From Siphlonurus alternatus (Eukaryota > Arthropoda > Insecta > Ephemeroptera > Siphlonuridae): a stretch of 64,000 nucleotides of DNA. The notes beneath the pieces are model-generated. The model did no database searches. It saw only the letters and a list, made by a program, of their open reading frames with translations, and was not told the DNA's origin. A program made the translations under genes and the position numbers. The stretch's first letter is position 1. Each line of letters opens with the position of its first letter. Shown piece after piece: positions 1-10,866 of this stretch. The stretch spans positions 44,447,469 through 44,511,468 of the forward strand of contig OX463781.1 of NCBI GenBank assembly GCA_949825025.1, written 5' to 3'.

Positions 1-168
1 GTTCAACTACAGTACAGTATACAATTAATTGAATCAAGTTAATTAGAATACGTATACTTATTATCATATACATGAAATTATAGCCGTCAGGCTTATTTCC
101 AATAATGTAAAGAAGAAGAAGAAGAAGAAGCCAAATAAAATGCTGGTGAAATATTTAACATAACAAAC

Positions 169-279
169 CTTTACAGTCAGTTTCTGTGACTCAAGCAGAA
201 TCTGTTCTCCTGATAAAGTTGATAATCGTTTCTTCACTTCTGTTCTAAGTAACTTCTTAGCTGCCTGGATGGATGTCAT
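169..279 (-). CDS. MTHFS: 5-formyltetrahydrofolate cyclo-ligase, start-codon exon (partial gene)
   Basis: On the minus strand an ATG at 279 opens a 37-codon reading frame containing AKKLLRTEVKKRLSTLSGEQ and then LLESQKLTVK. This matches the N-terminus of MTHFS, where an AK-x-LR-x-E(V/L)K-x-RL block precedes a helix ending in a QKV-like motif. The family enzyme uses ATP to convert 5-formyl-THF to 5,10-methenyl-THF in one-carbon metabolism. The coding part ends in AAG followed by the donor GTTTGTTAT (168 downwards), so it stops in phase 0. The ATP-binding and catalytic parts must lie in exons beyond the left edge. Just upstream of the ATG is TTTTCTTTCAG (AG at 287-288), a good splice acceptor, so the exon may begin at 286 with a short 5'UTR after a non-coding first exon. 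A minus-strand donor-like CAAAG|GTGAG at 786 could end that exon; this is inference. The frame is open upstream to another ATG at 303, but that ATG would fall in the intron if the acceptor is used. Confidence 0.8.
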
Positions 280-1218
280 GTTAAGCCTGAAAGAAAATAT
301 CAATTTATTATACAGTACCGGTACTATAATAAGGAAATATGCATAATACTAAATTATGCATCACATTATGTATGCATAGCTGAATTACAATTTGTAACAG
401 AAAACCACGTACTGTATACATAAGCTATGCATACTGTCAGAAAAAAAAAAACTTGCTACTTTTTTTAGCATATATGCATATCATACTGTATGCATACTGC
501 ATTCTTCTCGGTGAAAAGAAGGTTTTCATTTGATTTGTTTATTGGATCCAAAACAGAAGTTCCAGTTGTTGGATACATTGCAAATCATACATACATCATA
601 AGACATAAACATTAACTATATAATTATATCTACTACAGATGTAACTGCAATATATACCAGCCAAAAGACTGCGACTTTGACAACTTTCAGTAGGGGCAGT
701 CTGGGTACAGAGACTACAGAGTACAGCCGTGAAGCAGTTTTAACACTTTCCCATAGAGTTTTAGCACTTTTCTTACGTTTCTCACCTTTGTTTACTGCAA
801 TCAGCTGGTTTTAGTAAAAACTTAACGAACTACCAACATAAGAAATAAACACTTAATCGAAATATTAGCTATTTTCTAGTAAAAAAATTATTTTTTGCTT
901 CAAATTTAAATAATTATATAAAAAAGAGTGGAGGAAACTATTTTAATAATAATAATTTTGCTTTTGAATTTATTATTAAAAAAATTTACCAAAAAAATAA
1001 TCGTAATTTAGAATTATAAACTTTGTAATGCTGGCAACTGTAGAAAAATCGAGATCTCGCGCGCTCGTGCGAGTCGTGCGATTGCAGCTGCAGCAGACGA
1101 TACACAAACTTGCAAGAGTGATGATCGTTGAATGCCGAGTTTAAAAGTGTTTGAAGTTTTAATTTTATAAAAGAAACTGACAATTAAAATTTAATTCGTC
1201 AACAGTGATAACTTTATC
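280..1218. promoter_or_regulatory. Intergenic region between divergent gene starts, candidate bidirectional promoter
   Basis: This gap separates the minus-strand MTHFS start (279) from the plus-strand candidate start codon at 1219. It is AT-rich with many ATGCAT steps, except for a short CpG-rich block at about 1050-1110 containing several CG dinucleotides and runs such as CGCGCGCTCGTGCGAG. A second, moderately GC-rich patch lies at about 690-800. There is no clear TATA box for either side. Calling it a shared promoter is inference from the head-to-head layout and the CpG block. Confidence 0.35.
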
Positions 1219-1265
1219 ATGATGGAGAGACCGTTTATTTTGCCCAACAACCAGGCTACAAAACG
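1219..1265 (+). CDS. Candidate first coding exon of an unidentified gene
   Basis: Two consecutive ATG codons at 1219 and 1222 open a frame reading MMERPFILPNNQATK plus two bases (CG). A strong donor GTGAGTTG follows at 1266. An in-frame TAA nine codons upstream makes 1219 a plausible start. The CpG-rich block 110-170 bp upstream would suit a promoter. I do not recognise the peptide and found no second exon before the TRPM promoter at 9 kb. The phase (2) does not allow splicing to TRPM exon 2, which needs phase 0. Splicing to an acceptor at 9042 would meet a stop within four codons. It could be a gene whose later exons are nested or beyond view, or a chance ATG with a donor-like site. Confidence 0.4.
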
Positions 1266-1439
1266 GTGAGTTGATTTTAAAGTGCATGCATGCATTCACT
1301 GCAGATTCATCATGATATGCATATTTATGCATACACTCCAGCTGTATGTATACGCGATTACGCGCTGCGTTTCACCATCATAGTATGATGCAGTTCATAC
1401 CATATGATACCATAGTATGCATGTAATGTGTAAAATACC

Positions 1440-1690
1440 AGGCTTTGGACATCGCTTTGGTCCATTGAGAAAAAGAAGAGGTGTCCGTCCTGACTGAGGT
1501 TTTCCACGGTTTCCTCAGTCTCGATCACCTCAGCGAATGCTGGGACGCGTAACAGGCCGTGTCGTCATCCGTTCCCTAATACACCTTATCCCTCCCTACC
1601 CATTACCCCGTCGCGAGCTGTATTGCTGTATATATATATAAGCTCTTAGGGGTGTATCCTTGTAAAAAAAAAAAAAAAAAAAAAAAAACG
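1440..1690 (+). mobile_element. Retroposon 3' end (SINE or LINE tail) with poly-A
   Basis: A moderately GC-rich block (about 1440-1640), including GAGGTTTTCCACGGTTTCC and a CCTTATCCCTCCC-type stretch, ends in an uninterrupted run of about 25 A at 1664-1688. GC-rich sequence ending abruptly in poly-A inside AT-rich DNA is typical of a SINE or truncated non-LTR element. No pol III boxes, ORF or target duplication were recognised, so the class is unresolved. Confidence 0.45.
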
Positions 1691-3915
1691 AACGATCGAT
1701 CGAACGAACGCTGGAAGACAGGTTAAATTATTAATAAATAATTAAATAATACAGCATAATTATTATATAATATATACGCATATATATAGTATTAAAAACT
1801 TTTTGGGTGTTTTTATATTATAAAAGCACTATTATTTTTTCATCGACTTTTTTAATTTTCACGTGTTTTTGGAGGTGCAATGTGCTAGCTGAGTTGCACG
1901 GATTGCACCGCCAAAAGTCTTTCGACTCTAGCACCTCTCCTAATATATGTACACTTGCACAGTATAATATAAATATTACACGTATACGTATATTAATTAT
2001 GTACATAGTACGCATACAATAGATCGATGAAATAGCTAGTTACGGTACTGTATAACAAAAGGATGTTAATAATTGTGATCATGTTGTCGAGACGGTCGAT
2101 ATCGAATTCTGTTTTCATTTTTTTCATCGGAGTCTTCTGCGCGCAATATTGTTAACCTGCATTTATAATATGTATAGTATCGTCGTCATTACAACGCAAG
2201 CTAAAATAAAGAGTATATTATTTAATTTAAACATAATTATAATTTTATTTTATTTGAAAATTTCATCAATAACTACATCAGCTAGCTAGGTATATATAAT
2301 AAAATTAATTACAGTATGCTTTAGGAAAAAAAAAGTAAGGATTGATGTGACGAAGGATTTTGTTCAATATTTGTAAATTCAATCAGCGATGAATTCAGTT
2401 CATGATGCAATATTACTGTTTAAAACTTAATTGGCCGGGAAAGTTTTATGAAGGAGAGAAGTTTTGATTTTATTATTTATAATTTCCTTTCCTTTTAATC
2501 TTATTGAAGGAGCTAATTCCTACATAGTAATATTATTAGCTTAAAATTAGCTAGCTGCTTCCGTTTTTCACATTTTATATTATAAATGTAATTCCAGGAA
2601 AAAAAGAAAATAGCAAACATTTTTTTTTTATGTGCAATCACTGCAATCCGTACTGTATTTGCATCGGAGTAAGTTATTTGAAAAATGTGTAAAAGGATGC
2701 TTATACACTTATAACTGGTGAGATTTAATTCTGTTTACTGTTATAAATATAAAATACAGCATATACAGTATTTTACTGGATCCAATTTTTAAGGGTGCAT
2801 CAAAATAAGAAGTAAAAATTAAAGCAGAAAAATTTAGTCCTGCGCTTGACTAACCTTTTTAAGTTACAATATTTGAATATTATATAATTATTTTAAATGT
2901 ACTGCAGTAAATTAGTTACAGTATTATTGTACCAATACATTCAACGTTTTACCCGCTGCTTTCATATTAAAATCATTATTGCATGTTTATTACTGTATTT
3001 CAGTATTATATTACATATTTATAACAAAAAATACTCAGACGCGCAATAATCACATTGATTACTGTACAGGAAAGAGCTCAATAGTGCATGCCTTTTTTTT
3101 ATTTATTTAAAATTCTTATATAATTTCATCTTTTTAATTCAGTAATAATTGTAATTGTATAAAATACCAAAACCATTGTGAAATATATAACTAATTAATA
3201 TAATGTGAATTACAAAAAAATTACTTATCAAAAAGTTAGCCGAAAGAAGTAAAATTTGAACTTCAATGCAATACATGCTGGTATTTATTTCATAATGTAT
3301 TTGATATAATGTAAATGGACCCAAGTCTAGTTCTACTCGCAATGGACCAAAAACATATCCCAAGAAAATATTGGTATGTCTATGTATTGACGTTTTTTTA
3401 AAATATTATATAATACAGCTTCACTTGACAGGTTATTGAATTGAGATGATCGCTTGATATAACTTGACAAGATCCAATAAAACTTGCCGTCAACGTGAAA
3501 GCTTTGGTAAATAGAAGTTGCGTGACATAAATGGTAGTGCATATTTTGACTCAACATAAAATAAGAAAAAAAGTGTTTCAGATTGATAGCATTTATATAA
3601 AATATTTATGACTAAATTTTTCTTGATTTACAGTAGTACCATAAACATGTCTTTAAATTTTAAATAATAAAGTACTGTCCTGTATAACTTATAAATAAAA
3701 GAATAATTAATTAATAATTTATGAATTAAAAGTACACATAGAATCAATTTTATATTTAATATAATATTAATATAAAGTACAGTATTTATTCAGTTTTGGT
3801 CAAAATTACAAACTGCATGAGAGAGCGCGTTATAATATTACCATATGGCATATATACTATAATAATATATGACCTAACTCTTAAGGGTAAGGTAAGGAAG
3901 AGTATGGTAAAGAAA
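1691..3915. other. AT-rich non-coding stretch
   Basis: Dominated by A/T runs and short TATA-like repeats, with short open frames of low-complexity composition only. At 1872-1942 a weak inverted match (GGAGGTGC ... GCACCTC) brackets a more GC-rich 70 bp. I see no exon, RNA gene or transposon with confident ends. Confidence 0.5.
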
Positions 3916-4257
3916 GGTAACGTATCACCCCAATGTTAAAAAAATTCCTACACATGAAAATTATGAAACATATCTTAAAATGTTTTCCTCTAAATGATAC
4001 CCAATTAGTATATGTAGCTAAAATATCAGGTTTACAAATTTGATCTAGTTTTTGAGTTATTAATTTTTAAAGTGAGTAATTTAACATGGAATTTCCATTT
4101 CTCCATGTTAAAAATAGTAAGAACTCAAAAACTAAATCGAATTTGTAAATCTGATATTTTAGTTATTGATATAGGGGATGAAAAGGAGAAAATTTTAAGA
4201 TACGTATCATAATTTTTATGTATGAGAATATTTTTAACATTGGGCGTGTTACGTACC
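3916..4257. mobile_element. Palindromic foldback MITE (~342 bp)
   Basis: The left end GGTAACGTATCACCCCAATG pairs with the right end CATTGGGCGTGTTACGTACC. The arms continue inward as imperfect complements, for example TAAAATATCAGGTTTAC at about 4019-4035 against its complement near 4143-4160. The whole element folds into one hairpin with a loop near 4090. There is no coding capacity. A target duplication was not clear. Confidence 0.6.
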
Positions 4258-4877
4258 TAATACTCGATTATACTTTTTTATTAAACTTTTTGTTTTTAAT
4301 TATTTTTCTTTATTTTCGCAACGTTGTACAACAAAAAAAGATACTGACAATAGAAGCTTCAAGTGAGTGCGCTCGCGCTGCGCAACTGTTGTCGCTAAGG
4401 TCCATTTTGCACTTGAAAATGAACAATTTTTTTTTTTTTTTTTAATTTTCTCGGTTATAAATCAAGTAAAAAAAATCTAAATCTTGAATTGCCTAGTGTA
4501 TTTTTCAGTTTGGACCAAAGTTCCGTAAAGGAATTTTCCCTAAAAAAAAAAACTTATTCTCCGGTAAAAAACGAATTCACGTTTTTTTTTAAATAGGTTT
4601 GGTATAGCGAGTGGGAACACCGAAAAATCAGCTGACTTGAAGCCTCTATTGTGAGATACGTAATAATCACAAATAATGCCGACTCCTATATTATAACATC
4701 AACATTGTATATTACTGTACAGTATACCTTTTGGCAAAGGTGCGTTGGCCTCTTATCTCACGTGTTGAGTTTGTATATAATGTAAATTTGCCGCTTGAGA
4801 TAACGTAGTTCGTCAACTCGGTAGTCGGTCCTGTTTGTTGTACTGGGTAGAATAATGTTAACCTTGTTGTCGTTCTC

Positions 4878-5053
4878 ACCCAAGATCGTGTATAGAAGGT
4901 GCGAGCATGCGGAGTCACGTGACCATTTTTGTGACGTCATGATAGAGCTAGCCAAATGTTATTCTTTTGGCACTCTATCATGACGTCATCAAGTAGGCGG
5001 GGCTAAAACACTCGAAGACCATGCAGACCTATTTTGTACACGATCTTTTGGTT
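4878..5053. mobile_element. Inverted-repeat element with a perfect GACGTCATGATAGAG core
   Basis: TGACGTCATGATAGAG at about 4932 and its complement CTCTATCATGACGTCA at about 4971 form a strong hairpin around a 22-bp loop. Outside it, AAGATCGTGTA (about 4882) and TACACGATCTTTTGG (about 5037) extend the pairing with mismatches. This is probably a small diverged MITE. The TGACGTCA steps also match the CRE consensus but are explained by the palindrome. Confidence 0.45.
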
Positions 5054-5562
5054 CTCACCGCTCACCGGAGAGCCTCAAAGGCTGAAAATACGAGCTTTTT
5101 GTTTTGCGCCTAAACATGAGAAGTCGCAACTCCAAAGTCGCAACTTTTAACCCTGGCAGAGCCAGGCTATGTAAGTGGAGGGGGTTTGGCGCAGTGACGT
5201 GTTAAAAGTTAAAATATCATAAATTTTAATAAAAGAATGATAAAATTCTTTTTGTTTACTTTCCTATGGCACATAATATCATGTTCCAAAGCGACAGACT
5301 GCAAACATCGCTCTAGAGACTCGATTTGCATGTCGCGCCAGTTGTCATGTTTATACGAGTGCCTGTGATTAATGCATGGCCGTGTACTTTGTTTTGTCTA
5401 TTCATAAAATGTGTTGCAGATCAGCATGTTATGTCATCGTAACGTACAGTAATATAATATTGCAATAATGTATAACGCTTAAAAAATATTTAAAATGCAC
5501 TAGCTAATGAAAAACTACCTGCTGATACTGCATCTCTCGACGATGGAAGAGACTCGACTTAT

Positions 5563-5857
5563 AGTGCATTTTTATATTATAGATGCATCAACGTTCCTTT
5601 ATACAGGTTAAGCCACCGATTGGACCAATGTTAAAGGGCTAAGCCAATCACGTTCAAGTATATTTGGCCACATCGTGCCGCGAAACTTTGAATGCGCCCA
5701 TCATGCAATGCTATTTTTGAAATTTCGCGGTACAATGTGGCCTGAAAATTTAACGAAATTGACGCACGAAATGCGTGCGTGTCTTAACCTGTATAAAGAA
5801 ACCTTGAGATGCATGAGTAATTTATTAAAAAAGTGCATTTTTATATTATAGATGCAT
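5563..5857. mobile_element. Foldback MITE flanked by a 26-bp direct repeat
   Basis: TTCCTTTATACAGGTTAAG (about 5594) pairs with CTTAACCTGTATAAAGAAA near 5792-5811. Inner arms TTGGCCACATCGTGCCGCG and CGCGGTACAATGTGGCC also pair. The element is bracketed by two identical 26-bp copies, at 5563-5588 and 5832-5857, starting AGTGCATTTTTATATTA. A GATGCATGAGTAATTTATT segment is likewise doubled at about 5820 and 5851. The duplicated flank is longer than a usual target duplication and may be local tandem duplication. Confidence 0.55.
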
Positions 5858-6222
5858 GAGTAATTTATTAAAATGAAGAATTAATTTTAATAAAAATATT
5901 ATACTGGCATACTGATTACCATTTTTCTTTTGAATTTTTATTTAATCATAAAAAAAATTCAAATAAGATATAAATATAGACTGATTTTCAACTTTAATAT
6001 TTAATATACCAAAATATACTAACCATCCCGTAAACACAAAATTAAAAGTAACAAATAGTATATGTACATTTTTATAATGTATTATATACAATAAATTTTA
6101 ATATAGATACATTTATACATTACATTTTTCGTCCCCCTGAAACATTTCCTTTGATAAATGGCAATTTTTTAAAGTATAACGAGTGCCCACTATATATAAT
6201 ATTATAATTTATACATGTTTAA

Positions 6223-8784
6223 GGTCTGTCGCTATGAAAAAATGCAACTGAAATTAAATGAGATGTCGCTACCTGCCTATAGTAAAAAAGATACGGGATT
6301 CGGTGATTTTTATTCGGCATTAGCAATGAAAATAAAGAAAATTAAGCGTTTTTGTTGAACTTAGGGCTTAAACGTGTTGTTTGCCTATGCCTTCTACCGA
6401 TTCATTATTTAAAATATTCATTATATATGGAGTTATAGCAATTAAAAGTATGCAACATTTTACTGGAGAGCAAAAGCTGAAGGCAAGGAAAGAAACAAGG
6501 AGGGCAGGCGTGCCGTTGCGAGTGCGTCCTTTACGTGCCATGCGTGCCGTGACGAGTGCATTGTGAGGTCGACTCCAAAGTATTGTACTGTAAATTGAAT
6601 AGAAAATAGAAATATGGTAACAGAGTGTTTTGTATACAGCATTCTCTGTTATTATTATGAATTATTTTTTTTAAATAAATTTAATTTTTGTAGTAATTAA
6701 TAGGTATCAAAAAATGTTTTGTTGCTTTTTTGTATAATATAATATATAGATAAAGAAACTAACCTAATTAATTTAAAAAAAATACATTATCGGCTTTATA
6801 TAGGATAAATCTGAATACTATAATCACCAATCGGACATATAAAATCATATATTTTTTATATCCTTTCAAGCTATACTTTTTCAGTTTTATCATGTCAATT
6901 ATCTACTGGAAGGAGTAAAAAAATTAAATTTATGGAATATGAATAAAATGCTAATGTATGCTCAAACTAATAAAGAACTGTGGATTAATTTTTTAGGTGT
7001 ATTTTTAATTATGTCAAATTATAAATTAAATTAAAAATGTGACGTTTAGAAAAAAGAAACTATTTTTTATTGTTATAGTAACTTTTTCACATTGAAATTC
7101 AATGTATTTTGCTCCTGTCCGTGGACCACATCATGAGTGCGAATGCTGCTATCATGAGGTAGAATATGCAATTGCCCCGCGCTGCTACTGCTTGCATTCG
7201 CGAGCTGCAGTTTTTTTTTTCTTCACTTCCTTCCTGGGTCCGGAGAGGACGGGGGAGGATGGGGAGAAGGGAAATAAAGAGCAGGCGTTACGTGCTGAAT
7301 GCGTTGCTGTACGCGTAAAATGATCAAATTTTTTTTAATAAAAGTTAATTTTCAAGGCACATTTTTTTTTATCAAAATTATTATGATATATATTTTTCAA
7401 ATATTTACATATTATATATACAATTTTTTTGTGTGGTTTTAATGATAAAACTCCCTCCAAACTTAATATTTTAAAAAGTAATTAAAATATTCTCGACCTG
7501 TATTATATAACGATGAATTTGAAATCTGAATCTGTTTATTATAATAATCCTTCCTTTTTTTTTTTGTATCCTCTCAAGCAATACTTTTCAAGTGTTTCAT
7601 GACGATCATCTATACTTGGAGAGACTGAAATTAAATTTATTAAATAATAATGAAAAAGTGAAATCAATATACTTTATTATGATTCATAATTTTCCTAATA
7701 AAATATAGATTAATTTTTTATAAGTTTTCATTGTTATATAATTACAACAATTTTCACTGTCGCGCGCAGGTCAGAAGGGTAAACGAACTCAAGAAAATAA
7801 CTTGTATTTCACTCCCCCAACCCTTGCTATCCTCATTCATAAACCTTTCTTTTCTTTGAGAAAGGTGAAGAAAAGAATGTAGTATATGTTTTAGATAGAA
7901 ACCTAGTTACAAACAGACTTCAATGCAATGTATAAATATTTTTGGGAACACCACTTTATATTTCATAGGAGAAAATGAAAAAATTGCACCAATCAAAATG
8001 CAGTAAATTATGCATAATAAATGCATAAATATTGCAACATCATATATACATTTTAAATATATATATATAATATGTACATATAATGTTGTATTAATATGCT
8101 TCAATTTTTATAAAAAAAATTTAATATTACATTAAATATTATATTATATTATATTAATATTTTAATATTATTTTATATTTTGTATCATTTATATTTATAT
8201 TTTTATATGCTTTTTTATAAATTTATATTAAATGTATGTTATATTTATAATATTTATATCACATTAATAAATGCTGCATTAATTGCATTTTGAATGATGG
8301 TGCAATATTTTTATGTATTCATTTTTCCTGGCCATAGATAAGGTAAAAGCACGGCCCGCGATTATATTATATCTGCGTCGCGCGAGCCGCAAGGCGCCAA
8401 CCCTTGTGAAAGTCTGCAGGCCAAGTGGCCCGCCTCGCCTGCCTGACCGCTAGCGAGCAAGGTGCAGGCCGGCCGCTCGTCCCCAACAATGGAACAATGT
8501 ACAGTACGGTACATCTGCGGCGAAAATAAATCAGCAAAATGGCTTGTGAGGAAGTAGGGAAATATTATATGTATTTTTTCGTACTAATAAAGTCATCAAA
8601 ATCTTACCGATACGAATTTATATTAACAGGTTTCCTAAAGATTATATGTATGAATAACATTATATCATCAAAAATGGAATATAATTTATCGTTCTGCAGA
8701 AGAAGCCGAACAAAATTCATCCAATAATTATTTTTTAAAAGGCATACGTCGCGCCTCTGGTGGCCGGCTGCATAGCGACAGACC
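6223..8784. mobile_element. Large non-autonomous TTAA-flanked DNA transposon (~2.56 kb)
   Basis: TTAA (6219-6222) precedes GGTCTGTCGCTATG, and the exact inverted end CATAGCGACAGACC is followed by TTAA (8785-8788). TTAA duplication is the hallmark of the piggyBac and Kolobok superfamilies. The interior has no transposase-like frame. It holds two diverged direct copies of a ~710-bp unit, for example the stretch around 6868-6945 against 7576-7650, each following a GC-rich block (about 6470-6570 and 7105-7320). A third GC-rich block lies at 8345-8490. The right end is only ~190 bp from the TATA-box candidate of the TRPM gene. Confidence 0.65.
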
Positions 8785-8972
8785 TTAATAACGGTATATT
8801 GAAATATGTGTTTTTAAATTGTTATAAATTTTCCATGCATAAATTGCAATTATCACATCTCAAGCACTGAGTGATCGATTAACAATTAAGTGATAATTGA
8901 TGTCTGTTCATTTTATCGCATTACGCAACAACTGGCCACAGCAAGCACGCTCTCTCAGAAGGTGCGGCCGCC

Positions 8973-8982
8973 TATATAAATA
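8973..8982 (+). promoter_or_regulatory. TATA-box candidate upstream of TRPM exon 1
   Basis: TATATAAATA lies 160 bp upstream of the proposed TRPM start codon, in locally GC-rich sequence (GGTGCGGCCGCC just before it). A start of transcription would be expected about 30 bp downstream, near the CCGCAGT at 9007-9013, which loosely resembles an initiator. This would give a 5'UTR of roughly 125 nt with no need for an upstream exon. TATA-like strings are common in this AT-rich DNA, so only position and context support it. Confidence 0.4.
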
Positions 8983-9132
8983 CTTAAAGTAGCCTTATAC
9001 TCTGGCCGCAGTAATTGAAGTTGTTAATTGCTTTGTTGCAGGTCGCGTTAACGCCTCCCGGGGCAATAATGCTATCTTGTCTTCGTGACCACAAGTTGTC
9101 TCTCATTTCTGGCTCCAGAGAAGGTCGAAGAA

Positions 9133-9168
9133 ATGAAGTCCAAGAGGAACGCGCCACCATCCAAAACC
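9133..9168 (+). CDS. TRPM-family cation channel, first coding exon
   Basis: ATG at 9133 gives MKSKRNAPPSKT and then the donor GTGAGTTC at 9169, ending in phase 0. The exon at 42217 begins in phase 0 and continues into the TRPM N-terminal signature, so the join is MKSKRNAPPSKT then AARSWVEANF, with no codon split. An in-frame TAA at 9067 means this is the first ATG of its frame. The transcribed exon may begin near the TATA box (8973) or at an acceptor-like TTGCAG ending at 9042. Upstream in the same exon an overlapping ATG at 9069 opens another frame that reads through this start codon and stops in exon 2. The exon itself is too short for homology, so the assignment rests on phase, position and the matching frame. 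Confidence 0.6.
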
Positions 9169-9635
9169 GTGAGTTCATTTTTCACCGCACAGTCTGTTGT
9201 TTTTACACAGGAAATTTTTTTTGTACTGTAGCGTCGGACTTTTTGTTTTTCTATAAAAATTAAATAAAAATATTTTTCTGTATTGCAAATACTCTACGGT
9301 GAGCATTGATTTCATATCCATGTGTTGCCAAAGTCAGAGTTTACAGAGCTCATGCCATGAAGAAAAGTATGAATGCATTTAATATTAAATTAAATGACAA
9401 TTAATTGCAAGAGGTGAAAAAAAATAAAAAAATGTAATCTGTATCACAAACAGAGCATCTCTGTTACATTGTCAGAAGAAACGAGTCGATAACCTTATAC
9501 CGGCAGTCTCTGATAGGTACATTTAATTACACCTAAAGATTGAAGAAACGTTACTGTTCTGTTGCACAATAACTATAAGTGTTCTTCTTTCAATTGCAAA
9601 TATGCATCTCTGAATATTATAAATACAGTAAATCG

Positions 9636-9999
9636 TGGGAAGTGTGGCGCAGTGCGCGGCTTGACCGGATCTCGTCAGATCACAGAAGTCAAGCAACGCC
9701 GAGCGTAGTTATTGGTTGGATGGGTGAACATCCATTTTCAGCAAAAATCACGTTTCTCACTCAGGAGTGGTAAATTGTTGCGCTTTTTCACTATATAATG
9801 GTTCCGCTGGCTTTGGACTATTGCACTTCCGGTTCATTGACAAAAGCTGTAGCGTCCATCCTGGCTTAGCTTTCCATGCACATTTCCCTCAGTCGCGGGC
9901 AAATATCGGGATGGCCGTGGCCGCTCCCGTTCCGGAACAGCCCGCGAAACGCTGAAGTTAGGGTTTCGGAAGGTTCGGGGTTTCAAACTTAGTATGTAC
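9636..9999 (+). mobile_element. 5S-rRNA-derived SINE (364 bp) with 13-bp target duplication
   Basis: The head at about 9660-9735 aligns with the internal part of 5S rRNA: CCGGATCTCGTCAGATCACA, GAAGTCAAGCAACGCCGAGC and TTGGTTGGATGGGTGAACA correspond to the GATCTCGTCTGATC, GAAGCTAAGC and TTGGATGGGTGACC regions holding the pol III A box, IE and C box. A different body of about 250 bp follows, partly GC-rich (CGGGATGGCCGTGGCCGC), and it ends at AGTATGTAC without a poly-A tail. ATACAGTAAATCG at 9623-9635 and ATACAGTAATTCG at 10000-10012 differ at one base and are the target duplication. SINE3-type elements use a 5S promoter. The diverged 5S part and lack of the flanking 5S stem argue against a functional 5S gene. 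Confidence 0.75.
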
Positions 10000-10012
10000 A
10001 TACAGTAATTCG

Positions 10013-10866
10013 TAAGTATAGAAGATAGAAGTACCTATAATTAGGGTACGTTTGATAAAAAAGTTAAATAAATAAGTAAAGAATACAATAAACATTTAAT
10101 TTTGGCACTTAAATGCCAATAGCTAAGTTCCTAACAATATTTTTAAAGTTTTTAAGAAACACAGTCTGTGAGATAATAATAATTATACATCATGCTACAC
10201 CTTACAAGGTGTTTTATTAACGCGTTAATAGTCTCTTTCATTTCATATAATTTATATAACAATTATGGAGTGTGGAACAAAGTAAATAATTATTATTAAA
10301 TTTTTTCTTGTAAGGCGTGATTTGATATCAAAACTGAGTTTGTTGACTTTACGATTAAATTATCTTTTTCATTACGTAAGCTGCTAAATTAACAAGACAG
10401 TAAAGCAAAGATTGTTAACTTTTATGATTTAGTTCGTTGTAAAGTACTTAAAAGACTCGAACGCCGATCCAATAAGTACATATATTTTTAAAGATGACTT
10501 CAAAATATTTCATTTTTATTGTGCAAATATTGCATCATACTTGAAACTTTTTTTTTCCTATTTGCTTTAGATAGCACTGAATAATTGTTTGTAAATGGGA
10601 AAAATAATTCCAAGTACCTCTTGACACCACCAACTAAAGTCCTGCTTTGTTTGTAGACGTTACCACGCAATCTATGGAGGCGTGGTGAACGAAAAAATTT
10701 GATATTGAATATACTTGGTGCTCTTTCTTTATATCTCCCAAACTTGCAAATTTGCATCTATAGCTGATGGAGTTGCAGCTCTAGCAAGTGTTGAGACAAG
10801 AGCTGAACGTGCAGTCTAGAGATGTACATCTTGAATTGTATATAGAAAAAAAAAGATAAATAAAAG
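10013..10866. other. AT-rich intron sequence with a dispersed-repeat fragment
   Basis: Mostly unstructured AT-rich DNA. At about 10618-10700 a segment including CTATGGAGGCGTGGTGAACG resembles the segment at about 17236-17295 (GTATGGAGGTGTGGTAAATT, with similar flanks). The two are probably diverged copies of one repeat. No exon was recognised. Confidence 0.45.

Noticed and set aside
4930..4990. Paired CRE (TGACGTCA) sites as a promoter
   Set aside because: They are the two halves of a hairpin that is better explained as a MITE core; similar TGACGTCA pairs occur at the centre of the AGAGGGT-family elements.
9640..9740. Functional 5S rRNA gene or tRNA gene
   Set aside because: The 5S similarity covers only the internal region, the terminal stem is absent, and a target duplication brackets a longer unit. 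No tRNA cloverleaf can be formed.
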